Positions 9,070 to 18,300 of a stretch of 64,000 nucleotides of DNA are shown piece after piece. The position numbers and the translations under genes were made by a program. The notes under the pieces are model-generated. The model was not told where the DNA came from. It saw nothing but the letters and a program-made list of their open reading frames with translations, and made no database searches. Origin of the DNA: Planktophila grossartii (GTDB lineage: Bacteria; Actinomycetota; Actinomycetes; Nanopelagicales; Nanopelagicaceae); contig OZ248345.1 in assembly GCA_965234365.1 (NCBI GenBank), forward strand, positions 186,001 to 250,000. The letters are read 5' to 3'. Each line of letters opens with the position of its first letter. Within the stretch, counting starts at the first letter, position 1.

Positions 9070-9104
9070 AAGCGCGAGGGTACTCGAAGCCTTAGAATCT
9101 CGCC
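9070..9104. promoter_or_regulatory. overlapping divergent leaderless promoters of sodN and sodX
   Basis: Only 35 bp separate the two starts. TACCCT (minus strand, 9077-9082) is 7 nt before the sodN ATG and TAGAAT (plus strand, 9093-9098) is 6 nt before the sodX ATG. The two RNA polymerase footprints would overlap, so the promoters probably exclude or coordinate each other. No operator repeat is evident. Confidence 0.55.
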
Positions 9105-9449
9105 ATGGCAAAGCATGCATCGATGATCATTGAAGGCGATTCGATGGAGCCCACCTTTAGCGCCGGCGATTGGTTGATGGGGCGCTGGGCTAAGTACAAA
9201 CTCACCGGCCTTAATCGCATCAAAGTCGGTGATGTTGTCGTGATTGAACGCGATGAACAGCCCGGAATCTTCTATGTAAAGCGTATTAGCCAGACTCGTT
9301 CATCAGGCGGTGAAATTCCCGCTATCTATCTTTTGAGCGATAACGAGGCAGGAACTGATTCACGTACCTGGGGCTGGTTACCCATCACTGCAGTGCGCGC
9401 AAAGATCCAATTCAGAATGAAAAGGGCTAGCAGAATGAAAAAGAGCTAG
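9105..9449 (+). CDS. sodX: nickel-type superoxide dismutase maturation protease
   Basis: 114 residues of the S24/S26 Ser-Lys peptidase superfamily. The nucleophile motif is GDSMEPT (Ser13) and the general base is probably the Lys of FYVKRI; SDNEAGTDSRTWGWLP matches the family box. It has no clear membrane anchor, unlike signal peptidase I. The position next to sodN gives the function: removal of the SodN pro-peptide so that His1 can bind nickel. TAGAAT lies 6 nt before the ATG. The stop overlaps the end of the convergent mycoredoxin gene by 4 bp. Confidence 0.92.
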   Translation: MAKHASMIIEGDSMEPTFSAGDWLMGRWAKYKLTGLNRIKVGDVVVIERDEQPGIFYVKRISQTRSSGGEIPAIYLLSDNEAGTDSRTWGWLPITAVRAKIQFRMKRASRMKKS

Positions 9450-9721
9450 AGGCTAGCGAGCTTCTCTTTCACCGCAATCACTGATGGATTGGTAAGTGCA
9501 ACGCCATCTGAGAACAATAGAGTTGGAACAACGCGGTTTCCGCCATTTACCTCTTCAACGAAAGATGCATAGTTCATCTCTTGCTCAACGTTGATTTCAC
9601 GAAAATGTATTCCATTCTCGTTGAGCTGACTCTTCAGCCGTTTGCAATATCCACACCAGTCGGTGCTAAACATGACGAACTCTTGGCCAGATATACCGAG
9701 CTCTTGAACTGGAGTACTCAT
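9446..9721 (-). CDS. mrx1: mycoredoxin, glutaredoxin-like
   Basis: 91 residues with a thioredoxin fold and the mycoredoxin active site WCGYCKRLK. It continues with NGGNRVVPTLLFSDG, which holds the cis-Pro, and ends with a C-terminal helix. Mycoredoxins reduce mixed disulfides formed with mycothiol. The gene starts 10 nt after the kgd stop on the same strand, so it probably shares the kgd message. Its position next to sodNX and near the SigR/RsrA pair fits oxidative-stress repair. Confidence 0.88.
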   Translation of the reverse strand: MSTPVQELGISGQEFVMFSTDWCGYCKRLKSQLNENGIHFREINVEQEMNYASFVEEVNGGNRVVPTLLFSDGVALTNPSVIAVKEKLASL

Positions 9722-9731
9722 CGTGTCATTT

Positions 9732-12700
9732 TCATCGAGTAAAGGCCTCGTCCATTAACGCCTTTGCCTCGTCCTCGTGCAAGTGGTGGTTACCAGTTGC
9801 AGGTGAAGCAGATGCGCGACGAGAGATGCGACGAAGTACACGACCATCGACAGATGTTCCACCGATTGCCTCAGTTGTGCTGAGTGCAACGTGTGGCCAT
9901 GCGCCTTGGTTGGCAGGTTCATCTTGAACCCAGAGCAAGTTAGCGTTGGGATGCTTCTTCGCTTCAACTTCCATCTGTGCAACAGGAAGTGGGTAAAGAC
10001 GCTCAACGCGAACGATTGCTGTGCTGCTGTCATTGAGACGATTACGTTCTGCAACGAGGTCGTGATAAATCTTTCCTGTACAGAAGATCAAGCGAGATGC
10101 GTTATTCACTGTTGAATCACCGATAACAGGAAGGAATGTTCCTGAAGTGAAGTCACTGATTGATGATGCTGCAGCCTTAAGACGCAACATCGACTTCGGT
10201 GTGAAGACAACCATTGGACGACGCTTTGGATTTGCTGCGTGGAAGCGCAGCAAGTGGAAGTAAGAAGCAGGAGTTGATGGCTGTGCGACAGTCATATTCT
10301 TCTCAGCGCAGAGAGCTAGGAAGCGCTCAATACGAGCTGATGAGTGATCTGGGCCTTGGCCTTCATAACCATGCGGAAGCAAGAGCACTACAGAGGAACG
10401 CTCACCCCACTTCTGAAGAGCAGAAGAGACAAATTCATCGATGATGGTCTGCGCACCATTTGCGAAGTCACCGAATTGACCTTCCCAGAGAACGAGCGCT
10501 TCATCGCGGACAACCGAGTATCCATATTCAAAGCCCATCGCTGCATATTCGCTGAGCAATGAGTCAATGACAAAGAATTGATTTGCATCAGAGATAAGCG
10601 AACGAAGTGGTGTCCACTCGCTGCCGTTCTCCTTATCGATGATCACAGCATGGCGGTTTGAGAATGTTCCACGACGTGAATCTTGTCCGGCCAGACGAAT
10701 TGGTCGTCCTTCCTTAAGAAGTGAACCAAATGCAAGCATTTCACCGGTTGACCAGTCGATAGTGCCATCATTGATTGATTCTGCACGCTTTTGAAGTTGC
10801 GGCAACAACTTGGGGTGTACATGGAATCCTTCAGGGACTGCAATCTGTGTCGCTGCAATTTCGCGGATGAGTTCTTCTGAGATAAATGTAGGAACATCTT
10901 CTGCATTAGGAACAATAGGAGCCACAAAGTTTGGATCGTGCTCTTCTTGGTAATTAGCAACGGATGCAAATACCTGCTCGAGTTGACTCTGGTACTCAGC
11001 TTCAATCTCTTCAGCCTCAACGGGAGTGATATCTCCGCGACCGACAAGCGCTTCGGTATACAAGGTACGAGTTGTGCGCTTGGCATCGATGAGCTTGTAC
11101 ATAAGTGGCTGAGTGAAGCTTGGCTCGTCACCTTCGTTGTGGCCGCGACGTCGGTAGCAGACCATGTCGATGACGACATCTTTGTTAAATGCTTGTCGAT
11201 ATTCAAAGGCGAGGTGCGCAACGCGAACACATGCTTCAGGGTCATCACCATTGACGTGGAAGACAGGAGCTTCAACGAGCTTCGCGACATCTGTTGAGTA
11301 ACGAGATGTACGTGAAGAACTTGGTGAAGTAGTAAATCCAACCTGGTTATTAACAACGATATGGATAGTTCCGCCCGTGCGATAGCCCGGCAAGCCAGCT
11401 AACTGCAAGGTTTCAGCATTGACGCCTTGACCTGCAAATGAGGCATCTCCGTGAAGAAGGATTGGAAGTACTGAGTAAGCGCCCTTTGTATTGAGGCGAT
11501 CCTGCTTTGCGCGAACAATTCCTTCGAGAACTGGGTTCACAGCTTCAAGGTGTGAAGGGTTTGCTGCGAGATAAATCTTTGTTGTGGCTCCTGATTGCGC
11601 GGTGAAGACACCTTCTGTACCTAAGTGATACTTCACATCGCCTGAACCGTGGACTTCATTTTCTGCATAGTGGCCTTGGAACTCTTGGAAAATCTGTCCC
11701 ACTGACTTACCAGCGATATTTGCAAGCATATTGAGGCGACCGCGGTGAGGCATGCCGATACAGACCTCATCGAGTCCACGCTCTGCAGCTGCAGAGACAA
11801 TCGCATCGGTCAATGGAATAACTGATTCGCCGCCTTCAAGTGAGAAGCGCTTCTGTCCCACAAATTTTGTCTGCAAGAAAGATTCAAAAGCTTCAGCGCT
11901 ATTGAGTTTGCGCAAGATACGGAGCTGCTCTTCACGTTCGATAGATGGCAGACCAACTTCGATATGTTGCTGCATCCACTGACGCTCTTCTGGGTTTGAG
12001 ATATGCATGTACTCAACACCGATTGAGCGGCAGTATGAATCGCGGAGGATTCCAAGGATCTTTCTCAGCGGAAGGAATGCCTTTCCGCCGAATCCACCCG
12101 TTGCAAATTCACGATCGAGATCCCAGAGTGTGAGGCCGTGAGTTACGACGTCAAGATCTGGATGTGTGCGCTGCACGTAAACCAGTGGATCGATATCTGC
12201 CATGAGGTGGCCCCATGTGCGATATGCCTGAATAAGTTGCTGAACGCGCGCTGTCTTATCGATTTCATCATCTTTAGTAAATGCAAAGTCTGATGCCCAA
12301 CGAATCGGCTCATATGGAATACGGAGCGCTGTAAAGATTTCGTCGTAGAAGTTATCTGCACCAAGAAGATATTCGTTGATGCGCTTTAGGAAATCACCTG
12401 ACTGCGCACCTTGAATAACGCGGTGATCGTAAGTACTTGTCAGAGTGATGACCTTGCTAATAGCCATACGGGCTAGCGTTGCTTCGCTTGCTCCTTGGAA
12501 TTCAGCTGGGTAATCCATCGCGCCCACGCCAACGATGAGACCTTGTCCCTGAACAAGGCGCGGAACTGAGTGAACGGTTCCGATAGTTCCTGGGTTAGTC
12601 AGAGAAACGGTTGTGCCTGCGTAATCTTCAACGGTAAGAGTTCCGCCACGTGCCTTCTTCACAATCTCTTCATAGGCAACCCAGAACTGACCGAAATCAA

Positions 12701-13472
12701 GTCCTTCGCAACCCTTAATAGATGGGACAAGAAGCTGACGAGTTCCATCTGGCTTTGCCAAGTCGATTGCAATACCCAAGTTGATATGTTCAGGTTTTCC
12801 AAGCGCTGGCTTTCCATCGAGTTCACCGTAGAAGGCATTCATCTCTGGCATTGCACGAAGCGCCTTGATCATTGCGTACGCGATGATGTGAGTAAATGAA
12901 ACTTTTCCACCACGTGTGCGTTTGAGATGGTTATTAACAACGATACGGTTATCAATCATCAATTTCGCAGGAATTGCACGCACTGATGTTGCTGTTGGAA
13001 CTGTAAGAGATGCTTCCATGCTCTGAACAACGCGAGCAGATACTCCGCGAATAGGTTCAAGAGTTGATGCTCCTGGTGTTGCCAAAGTTGGAATTGGTTT
13101 TGCAACCGATTGAGCTGGAGTTGCAGGAGTCGTATCGAGTGTGCGAACAACAGGTTGTGATTGCACTGGTGTTGGTGTTACTGGTGCTGCAACCGGGGCA
13201 ACTGCTGCAGGAGCAGCGGGAGTTGTTGGTGCAGGAGTTGAACCTTGTACTGAAATATTTGGAGGAGTCACAGGCTTTGGTGTTGGGGGAGTTCCACCTT
13301 TAGGAGCAGTTGATTGAGGAGCACCTGCTGCTGAAGTCGCACCTGCCTGCGGATTATTCTGGAAGTAGGTCACCCACTCAGCGGGGACTGAACTTGGATC
13401 TGCTTGGTAGCGCTCGTACATTTCTTCAACGAGCCAATCATTTGCGCCGAAGTCCTGACCTGATTGCGACAC
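9732..13472 (-). CDS. kgd: multifunctional 2-oxoglutarate dehydrogenase E1/E2 (Kgd/OdhA)
   Basis: 1246 residues, the actinobacterial fusion. Order: a short E1-type N-terminal helix (NDWLVEEMYERYQADPSSVPAEW); a Pro/Ala/Thr linker at ~40-135; an E2 acyltransferase core without a lipoyl domain (ending TLTSTYDHRVIQGAQ); then the thiamine-dependent E1 (EEQLRILRKLNSAEAFE, GMPHRGRLNMLANI, HGDASFAGQGV, EPSFTQPLMYKLI) and its C-terminal domain. It oxidatively decarboxylates 2-oxoglutarate in the TCA cycle. The GTG start at 13472 is preceded by AAAGGAG (13479-13485), one of the few strong ribosome sites in this half of the window. Confidence 0.95.
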   Translation of the reverse strand: MSQSGQDFGANDWLVEEMYERYQADPSSVPAEWVTYFQNNPQAGATSAAGAPQSTAPKGGTPPTPKPVTPPNISVQGSTPAPTTPAAPAAVAPVAAPVTPTPVQSQPVVRTLDTTPATPAQSVAKPIPTLATPGASTLEPIRGVSARVVQSMEASLTVPTATSVRAIPAKLMIDNRIVVNNHLKRTRGGKVSFTHIIAYAMIKALRAMPEMNAFYGELDGKPALGKPEHINLGIAIDLAKPDGTRQLLVPSIKGCEGLDFGQFWVAYEEIVKKARGGTLTVEDYAGTTVSLTNPGTIGTVHSVPRLVQGQGLIVGVGAMDYPAEFQGASEATLARMAISKVITLTSTYDHRVIQGAQSGDFLKRINEYLLGADNFYDEIFTALRIPYEPIRWASDFAFTKDDEIDKTARVQQLIQAYRTWGHLMADIDPLVYVQRTHPDLDVVTHGLTLWDLDREFATGGFGGKAFLPLRKILGILRDSYCRSIGVEYMHISNPEERQWMQQHIEVGLPSIEREEQLRILRKLNSAEAFESFLQTKFVGQKRFSLEGGESVIPLTDAIVSAAAERGLDEVCIGMPHRGRLNMLANIAGKSVGQIFQEFQGHYAENEVHGSGDVKYHLGTEGVFTAQSGATTKIYLAANPSHLEAVNPVLEGIVRAKQDRLNTKGAYSVLPILLHGDASFAGQGVNAETLQLAGLPGYRTGGTIHIVVNNQVGFTTSPSSSRTSRYSTDVAKLVEAPVFHVNGDDPEACVRVAHLAFEYRQAFNKDVVIDMVCYRRRGHNEGDEPSFTQPLMYKLIDAKRTTRTLYTEALVGRGDITPVEAEEIEAEYQSQLEQVFASVANYQEEHDPNFVAPIVPNAEDVPTFISEELIREIAATQIAVPEGFHVHPKLLPQLQKRAESINDGTIDWSTGEMLAFGSLLKEGRPIRLAGQDSRRGTFSNRHAVIIDKENGSEWTPLRSLISDANQFFVIDSLLSEYAAMGFEYGYSVVRDEALVLWEGQFGDFANGAQTIIDEFVSSALQKWGERSSVVLLLPHGYEGQGPDHSSARIERFLALCAEKNMTVAQPSTPASYFHLLRFHAANPKRRPMVVFTPKSMLRLKAAASSISDFTSGTFLPVIGDSTVNNASRLIFCTGKIYHDLVAERNRLNDSSTAIVRVERLYPLPVAQMEVEAKKHPNANLLWVQDEPANQGAWPHVALSTTEAIGGTSVDGRVLRRISRRASASPATGNHHLHEDEAKALMDEAFTR

Positions 13473-13678
13473 TGAGCGCTCCTTTGCGATCTGTACTTAT
13501 CTATTACGCGTGCGACTGCAGGCTAAGACTATCGGCTGTGAGCGCGCTGAATAAATGGCGAAGGCGTGCTCAATACCGCGAGATTGCGCACATTTTTGAA
13601 GGTATCTGCCCATCGACACCTTCGAGAGGCTGAGAATCTGAAAAGGCGAGGTGCCCCAATCCTTGAGAGAGTTCTCGC

Positions 13679-14452
13679 ATGTCTTCAGAGAGCGCCCGCC
13701 CACTCGCCATCATTACTGGTGGCAGTCGAGGCCTGGGCTTTGAAGTCGCCAAAGCTCTGACCCTCCAGGGATTCAATCTCGCTCTGATTGCAAAGGATGC
13801 GCATCGACTAGAGAGCGCTGCTCAACTCTTGCGTGATGCGGATACGCATCAGAACGGCACGAGCACTGCACACATATCTACCTACGCCTGCGATCTCGAA
13901 CAACCCCACCTTGTTCGTGAACTCATCGATTCACTCAACCAATCACTTGCCACTCCAACTGTTCTCGTTCTCGCCCATGGCGTCATGAGCGAGAAGATGT
14001 CGAAGACTTTGAAGACAAACGATGCCGAATGGCGACGAGTCATGGCAATCAATCTCGACTCCGTCTTCCAACTCGTCAATGGCATTGCACCTGCCATGGC
14101 AGATGCACGTAACGGTCGCGTCATTATCTTCTCCGCATGTCTTGGAAGAATGTCAGGACCTGGAAATGCAGGAGGACTTGCTCCTTACAGAATTTCTAAA
14201 GCAGGAGTGAACGCACTCGTTCGAAACCTTGCACATGAAACTGGACTCGGCGCTCGCGGATTTCTCGTCGATGCAACATGTCCTAATCATTCACGTACCG
14301 ATATGGGTGGACCCGATGCACCGCGTTCTGCAGAAGAAGGTGCAGCTACTGCAATCTGGTTAGCGACTAGAAACTTTGATTCAAATGGCACAACGGATAA
14401 AGAGAAGTTGACGGGCGTACTTTGGGAAGACCAACAAGTAGTTCCTTGGTAA
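13679..14452 (+). CDS. short-chain dehydrogenase/reductase
   Basis: 257 residues. Classical SDR features: the cofactor loop TGGSRGLG, an acidic DLEQPH, the AHGVMS box, the NLDSVFQLVNG helix, a catalytic Ser in FSACLG, and YRISK (YxxxK) as the active site. The closest well-known architecture is a 3-oxoacyl-ACP reductase-like enzyme, but the substrate cannot be read from the sequence. It stands alone, divergent from kgd across a 206-bp gap in which I see no clear feature. The last ~30 residues end WEDQQVVPW. Confidence 0.72.
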   Translation: MSSESARPLAIITGGSRGLGFEVAKALTLQGFNLALIAKDAHRLESAAQLLRDADTHQNGTSTAHISTYACDLEQPHLVRELIDSLNQSLATPTVLVLAHGVMSEKMSKTLKTNDAEWRRVMAINLDSVFQLVNGIAPAMADARNGRVIIFSACLGRMSGPGNAGGLAPYRISKAGVNALVRNLAHETGLGARGFLVDATCPNHSRTDMGGPDAPRSAEEGAATAIWLATRNFDSNGTTDKEKLTGVLWEDQQVVPW

Positions 14453-14502
14453 AGCACTCCGCCATTGCATTGCATTAAAAAGCGGTGGCAATAGAAATAG
14501 CT

Positions 14503-14913
14503 TTAGTTATTTTCTCTCTTGGCAATACTGAAGGCGAAGTAAAGGGTTGGTAGCGCAAGGGCCAAGATGATGACAGCGCCGATATAGAAGGCGCCTTGGA
14601 TTTGATAGTAAGCAACTCCTACCGCAATTAAATTAGCCAATATCGCTGGAGATCTGCCGTAATTCTTACCTCGCGCATATCCGCGGCCTGCGACAAAGAG
14701 CCCAATAGCGCCCAGCGCTGCAAATGAAATTTCTCCCAATAGAGGAGCCACTTCTTCATTCTCATGAGTGAAGCTAAAGAAGATGAGCCACAAACCTAGG
14801 GCGAGCACGATTGCCGCTTCGATATAGAGAAGGGTTGCCACCGTTGAGCGATGTGGTGAACCGCTGGAAACTCTTCTTCTCATGGGATCTTTCGCTGCAG
14901 AATCTTTAGACAT
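14503..14913 (-). CDS. small actinobacterial membrane protein of unknown function
   Basis: 136 residues with an Arg/Ser-rich cytoplasmic N-terminus and four predicted membrane helices (LYIEAAIVLALGLWLIFF, EISFAALGAIGLFVAG, PAILANLIAVGVAYYQI, AVIILALALPTLYFAF). The start at 14913 is my choice; an ATG at 14949 would add 12 residues and sit very close to the divergent gene. It resembles small integral membrane proteins found beside division or translation genes in actinobacteria, but I do not recognise a named family. Confidence 0.6.
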   Translation of the reverse strand: MSKDSAAKDPMRRRVSSGSPHRSTVATLLYIEAAIVLALGLWLIFFSFTHENEEVAPLLGEISFAALGAIGLFVAGRGYARGKNYGRSPAILANLIAVGVAYYQIQGAFYIGAVIILALALPTLYFAFSIAKRENN

Positions 14914-14955
14914 GGCGCTGACTTTATCAGTGGTCACTAGAACGTTCATGTTGTC

Positions 14956-15405
14956 ATGACATTTTCACACGATGGATTAAGGGACTCGCTTACCCATTTA
15001 GCGGCGCCGCCATACTTCTATGAAAACTTGAGACGCGATTTAGCTACTGCCGAGCGGAACAAAAGTAGGCTGACACTTATCCGCTTTCAGATATTTCCAA
15101 GTATTCAGAGTTCGGATGAAGAGTCACACTATGAAGTTGCTATTCTCTCTTTCGCCGAACTGCTGAAAGCAAATTGCAGAGCGGAAGATCTATGTGCGCG
15201 GTTAGGCAGATTTGAATTCACCTTGATTCTGCGCGCAGGAAGAGATGTAGCCCTCTCCCTTACTGAGCGAGTACTCCAGCAGTGGCAGAGTGAAGAGTTC
15301 ACCTGCAAATCCTCATGTATTGCTGCGAGTTTGGGGGAGAGTTCTCTCGAAATTCTCAATCGTTTAGATAACGAAGAGTTAAGAGGAATTACTAGCAGTC
15401 ACTGA
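14956..15405 (+). CDS. degenerate GGDEF-domain protein upstream of the Tad locus
   Basis: 149 residues. The pattern NLRRDLATAERNKSRLTLIRFQI followed ~60 residues later by CRAEDLCARLGRFEFTLILRAG matches the diguanylate cyclase fold, with the signature loop reading GRFEF instead of GG[DE]EF. The catalytic Gly-Gly and the metal-binding acid are lost, so cyclase activity is very unlikely. A GTP-binding or c-di-GMP-sensing role is possible. It lies 70 bp before tadA in the same direction, suggesting a regulatory link to pilus assembly; that link is inference. Confidence 0.6.
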   Translation: MTFSHDGLRDSLTHLAAPPYFYENLRRDLATAERNKSRLTLIRFQIFPSIQSSDEESHYEVAILSFAELLKANCRAEDLCARLGRFEFTLILRAGRDVALSLTERVLQQWQSEEFTCKSSCIAASLGESSLEILNRLDNEELRGITSSH

Positions 15406-15475
15406 ACTCCAAGGGAATCCACAAGGGAGCTCAATCCTGCTTTAGAGATGTCAGTGGAGTTCTACCTTCTGCGCC

Positions 15476-16459
15476 ATGGAAACAATGGATCCGGATGTCG
15501 TCTTTGGCCCCATCGCCGATCTCATCGCCGACCCCTCTGTAGAAGAGATTTGGATCAACTCCCCACAAAGAATTTTTGTCGCACGTGGCGGTAAGAGCCA
15601 ACTCATTAACTTGGTCCTCACATCAGATGCCGTTAAACAATTAGTAGACCGCGCGCTTATTTGGAGCGGTAGGCGGCTAGATCTCTCCCAACCCTTCGTC
15701 GATGCGCGTCTACCTGATGGAAGTCGACTTCACGTCGCTATTCCAGAAGTCACCGCCGAGCATTGGGCGGTAAATATTCGCAAACATTTGATGCGACAGA
15801 AATCTCTCCATGAATTGGCGGCGATGGAGGTGATGACCCCCGAAATCGCTGAAATGCTTTCGATTGCGGTTAAGAATGGAGAGAACATTGTTGTTAGCGG
15901 GGGAACTCAAGCAGGCAAGACCACTCTGCTCAATGCCCTGGTATCTGAAACTCCGCTTTCGCAGAGAGTCATAACAATTGAAGAAGTCTTTGAACTCCAA
16001 CCTCGAGTCCCAGATCTCATTCAGATGCAGACGCGAGGCCCGAATCTGCAGGGCGATGGCGAGATCACGCTTCGTCAATTAATCAAAGAGGCGCTTCGTA
16101 TGCGCCCTTCACGAATCATCATCGGTGAAGTCCGACAAGCTGAAGCGCTCGATCTTCTTCTCGCTCTCAACTCCGGGCTTCCTGGCATGGGAACACTTCA
16201 CGCTAATTCGGCACGTGATGCCATTACTAAATTGCAGACATTGCCACTACTGGCTGGTGAGAACATCTCACATAAATTCATTGCGCCAACAGTTGCTTCA
16301 GCTATCGATCTTGTAGTTCAGGTATCACTCGGTGTTGATGGAGCAAGACGCATAATGGAGGTAGCAAGAGTCACTGGTCGTTACGAAAATGATCGCGCTG
16401 AAATTGAATCGATTTGGCGGTGGAATGGAAATTCCTACCAACGCGGACTGGGAAATTAG
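15476..16459 (+). CDS. tadA: TadA/CpaF-type secretion ATPase
   Basis: 327 residues, short for the family because the extended N-terminal domain is missing. Walker A is GGTQAGKTT (near residue 142). Asp-box-like residues, Walker B RIIIGEVRQAEALD and the His box GTLHANSA are all present. It powers assembly of Flp-type pili or pseudopili at the membrane. TACCTT at 15463-15468 lies 7 nt before the ATG. It opens a tightly packed tad unit running to 19630. Confidence 0.92.
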   Translation: METMDPDVVFGPIADLIADPSVEEIWINSPQRIFVARGGKSQLINLVLTSDAVKQLVDRALIWSGRRLDLSQPFVDARLPDGSRLHVAIPEVTAEHWAVNIRKHLMRQKSLHELAAMEVMTPEIAEMLSIAVKNGENIVVSGGTQAGKTTLLNALVSETPLSQRVITIEEVFELQPRVPDLIQMQTRGPNLQGDGEITLRQLIKEALRMRPSRIIIGEVRQAEALDLLLALNSGLPGMGTLHANSARDAITKLQTLPLLAGENISHKFIAPTVASAIDLVVQVSLGVDGARRIMEVARVTGRYENDRAEIESIWRWNGNSYQRGLGN

Positions 16460-16461
16460 CC

Positions 16462-17211
16462 ATGAAGATCAATCCAAGATTTCAGAAGCGGACCATTTCC
16501 TCCGTCAGCATCGTCATCGCATCATGCCTGGTCGCATTCCTATTCTCACACTCTCCGCTCATTTCAATTGCCTTCTCACTCTTTATTGCGATTTTCATAT
16601 TCATTGCGCAACAGAGAGGAGATACAAAGAGAAACTCGGAAATTCATGGAGCATGCCCTGAATTAATAGACATTCTGATATCTGGAGTGCAGTCAGGGCT
16701 TTCTCTCAATGAATCTCTATCGGGTCTTGCACTGCGAGGTCCTGATATCTTTAAATCCGAATTCCAAGTATTTACAGAGAACATCTATAGAGATGGCGAT
16801 TTCAATAGAGCGCTCACATCCGTTAAGGAGTCGCTTGCACATCCAAGCGTCGACCAAATCATCGAAGCGCTCTTTATTGCAAAGGAATTGGGTGGGGCAG
16901 AGCTGCTCACAATTCTTCGCCTACTCGGAAAATTTATTCGTGAAGATTTAGCTCTTCGCCGCGAAATTGAGGTGAAGCAGAATTGGATTAAGAATTCAGC
17001 TCATCTATCCGCAGCGGCACCCTGGATTCTCCTCTTACTTCTCTCCACTCAACCAGCCACCTCTGCAGCATTCTCAACCCCGACTGGAATTTTCATTCTC
17101 TGCGTTGGTCTCGGTCTCACCGCCCTTGCCTACCTTTGGATGAACTCACTAAGTCGAATTCCATCTCCCAATCGAATCTTTACGAGTAATTTGGATGGTG
17201 GTAGAGCGTGA
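16462..17211 (+). CDS. tadB: TadB-like inner-membrane assembly protein (T2SSF domain)
   Basis: 249 residues. Two N-terminal membrane helices (VSIVIASCLVAFLFS, ISIAFSLFIAIFIFIA), a cytoplasmic T2SSF domain (ELIDILISGVQSGLSLNESLSGLA ... ELGGAELLTILRLLGKFIREDLALRREIEVKQ) and two C-terminal helices. The start at 16462, two bases after the tadA stop, is chosen over an upstream Met that would overlap tadA by 48 nt. It is the platform protein engaged by the TadA ATPase. Confidence 0.85.
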   Translation: MKINPRFQKRTISSVSIVIASCLVAFLFSHSPLISIAFSLFIAIFIFIAQQRGDTKRNSEIHGACPELIDILISGVQSGLSLNESLSGLALRGPDIFKSEFQVFTENIYRDGDFNRALTSVKESLAHPSVDQIIEALFIAKELGGAELLTILRLLGKFIREDLALRREIEVKQNWIKNSAHLSAAAPWILLLLLSTQPATSAAFSTPTGIFILCVGLGLTALAYLWMNSLSRIPSPNRIFTSNLDGGRA

Positions 17212-18005
17212 GAAATAGTTCTTTGGTCACTGCCATAATTTTGATTCCGGTTTTTCTTCTCGTTGCAGAAGATACTCATTGGGAAAAGTTGAGCCTTAGC
17301 CTTATCCGAAAAATCGGTGATCGAACAGATGCGAGAAGTAAATTACGTGAACTTGGCTATGCGGATGACCGAAGTTATGAGAATTATCGTTATCGGCAGA
17401 TTATTCTTATCTTTCTTGCTATCTCATTCGAAACCGTCCCTGCAATATTATTCTTAATAAAACTGACATCACTCTTTGCTCTTGCTGCTTTTTCGATTGC
17501 TGCAATTTTCTACGTCACAGAAAATGGCTTGTCTCGTGAAGTAAAGAGCCACCGTGAATCTATTGAATCTGACTTTCCTGCGATAGTAGAAGCGCTCACC
17601 CTTTCACTCTCAGCTGGAGAGTCACCACTCACCTCAATGCAGCGCATCTCATCTCGAGGAGTGGGCGCACTGGCACGTGAGTTTTCTACCGTAATTACTT
17701 CGGTGACCGAAGGCGTTCCCTTTGCAACCGCCCTTGATTCGATGGGTCGACGAGTGACATCTGTGGCCGTTCGTCGATTCGTCGATTCTGTTGTCATTGC
17801 TATTACGCGAGGCGCCCCGCTGATTGATGTATTGCATAGCCATGCTCAAGAAGCGCGTGATTATCAACGTAATCGAGTTCTTTCTGCTGCATCAAAAGCA
17901 GAGCTCTCCATGATGATTCCAGTTGTCTTTCTTATTCTTCCAATCTCAATTCTCTTCGCACTCTGGCCTTCCCTCTCAAATTTAAACCTCTTCGCCCAAG
18001 GGTAA
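17208..18005 (+). CDS. tadC: TadC-like inner-membrane assembly protein (T2SSF domain)
   Basis: 265 residues, GTG start overlapping the tadB stop by 4 nt. The second T2SSF protein of the pair: a pair of helices near 60-100, then DFPAIVEALTLSLSAGESPLTSMQRISSRG ... VTEGVPFATALDSMGRRVTSVAVRRFVDSVVIAITRGAPLIDVL, ending in a hydrophobic helix (VVFLILPISILFALWPSL). The order ATPase-TadB-TadC is the standard core of Tad machines. Confidence 0.85.
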   Translation: MRNSSLVTAIILIPVFLLVAEDTHWEKLSLSLIRKIGDRTDARSKLRELGYADDRSYENYRYRQIILIFLAISFETVPAILFLIKLTSLFALAAFSIAAIFYVTENGLSREVKSHRESIESDFPAIVEALTLSLSAGESPLTSMQRISSRGVGALAREFSTVITSVTEGVPFATALDSMGRRVTSVAVRRFVDSVVIAITRGAPLIDVLHSHAQEARDYQRNRVLSAASKAELSMMIPVVFLILPISILFALWPSLSNLNLFAQG

Positions 18006-18060
18006 AGAGGCGAATACCGACAACAAACCAATAAAAATAAAGTAAGAGAAAGAGGAAATG

Positions 18061-18300
18061 ATGAATGAAGCAATAACTCTGAAAATCACTGAAGCCACAA
18101 CGCATCTCTCAATCTGGATCTCAGATTTTAAGAGATGTCGCTTCTACAAGGCGCTGAAAGATGATCGCGGAGATGTACCGGGTTGGGTACTTGTCGTGCT
18201 GATGACAACTGGCCTTGTAACTGCACTGTGGACAATTGCAGCGCCAAGGCTGACGGCGATATTGAAGAACTCACTGGATGCAATGAATGGCATCCACTAA
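18061..18300 (+). CDS. Flp-like pilin candidate of the Tad locus
   Basis: 79 residues: a charged N-terminal ~35 residues, then DDRGDVPGWVLVVLMTTGLVTALWTIAAPRLTAILKNSLD. The Gly-then-hydrophobic-helix layout is that of a class-III prepilin, but the usual Glu5-Tyr6 after the cleavage Gly is replaced by DVPGW. AGAGG at 18051-18055 is well placed for the second of two adjacent ATGs (18061) and too close to the first. The position after tadC supports a major pilin role; the missing Glu makes it unusual. Confidence 0.6.
   Translation: MNEAITLKITEATTHLSIWISDFKRCRFYKALKDDRGDVPGWVLVVLMTTGLVTALWTIAAPRLTAILKNSLDAMNGIH

Noticed and set aside
14956..15405. Active diguanylate cyclase
   Set aside because: The signature loop reads GRFEF, so the catalytic Gly-Gly and metal-binding acid are missing.
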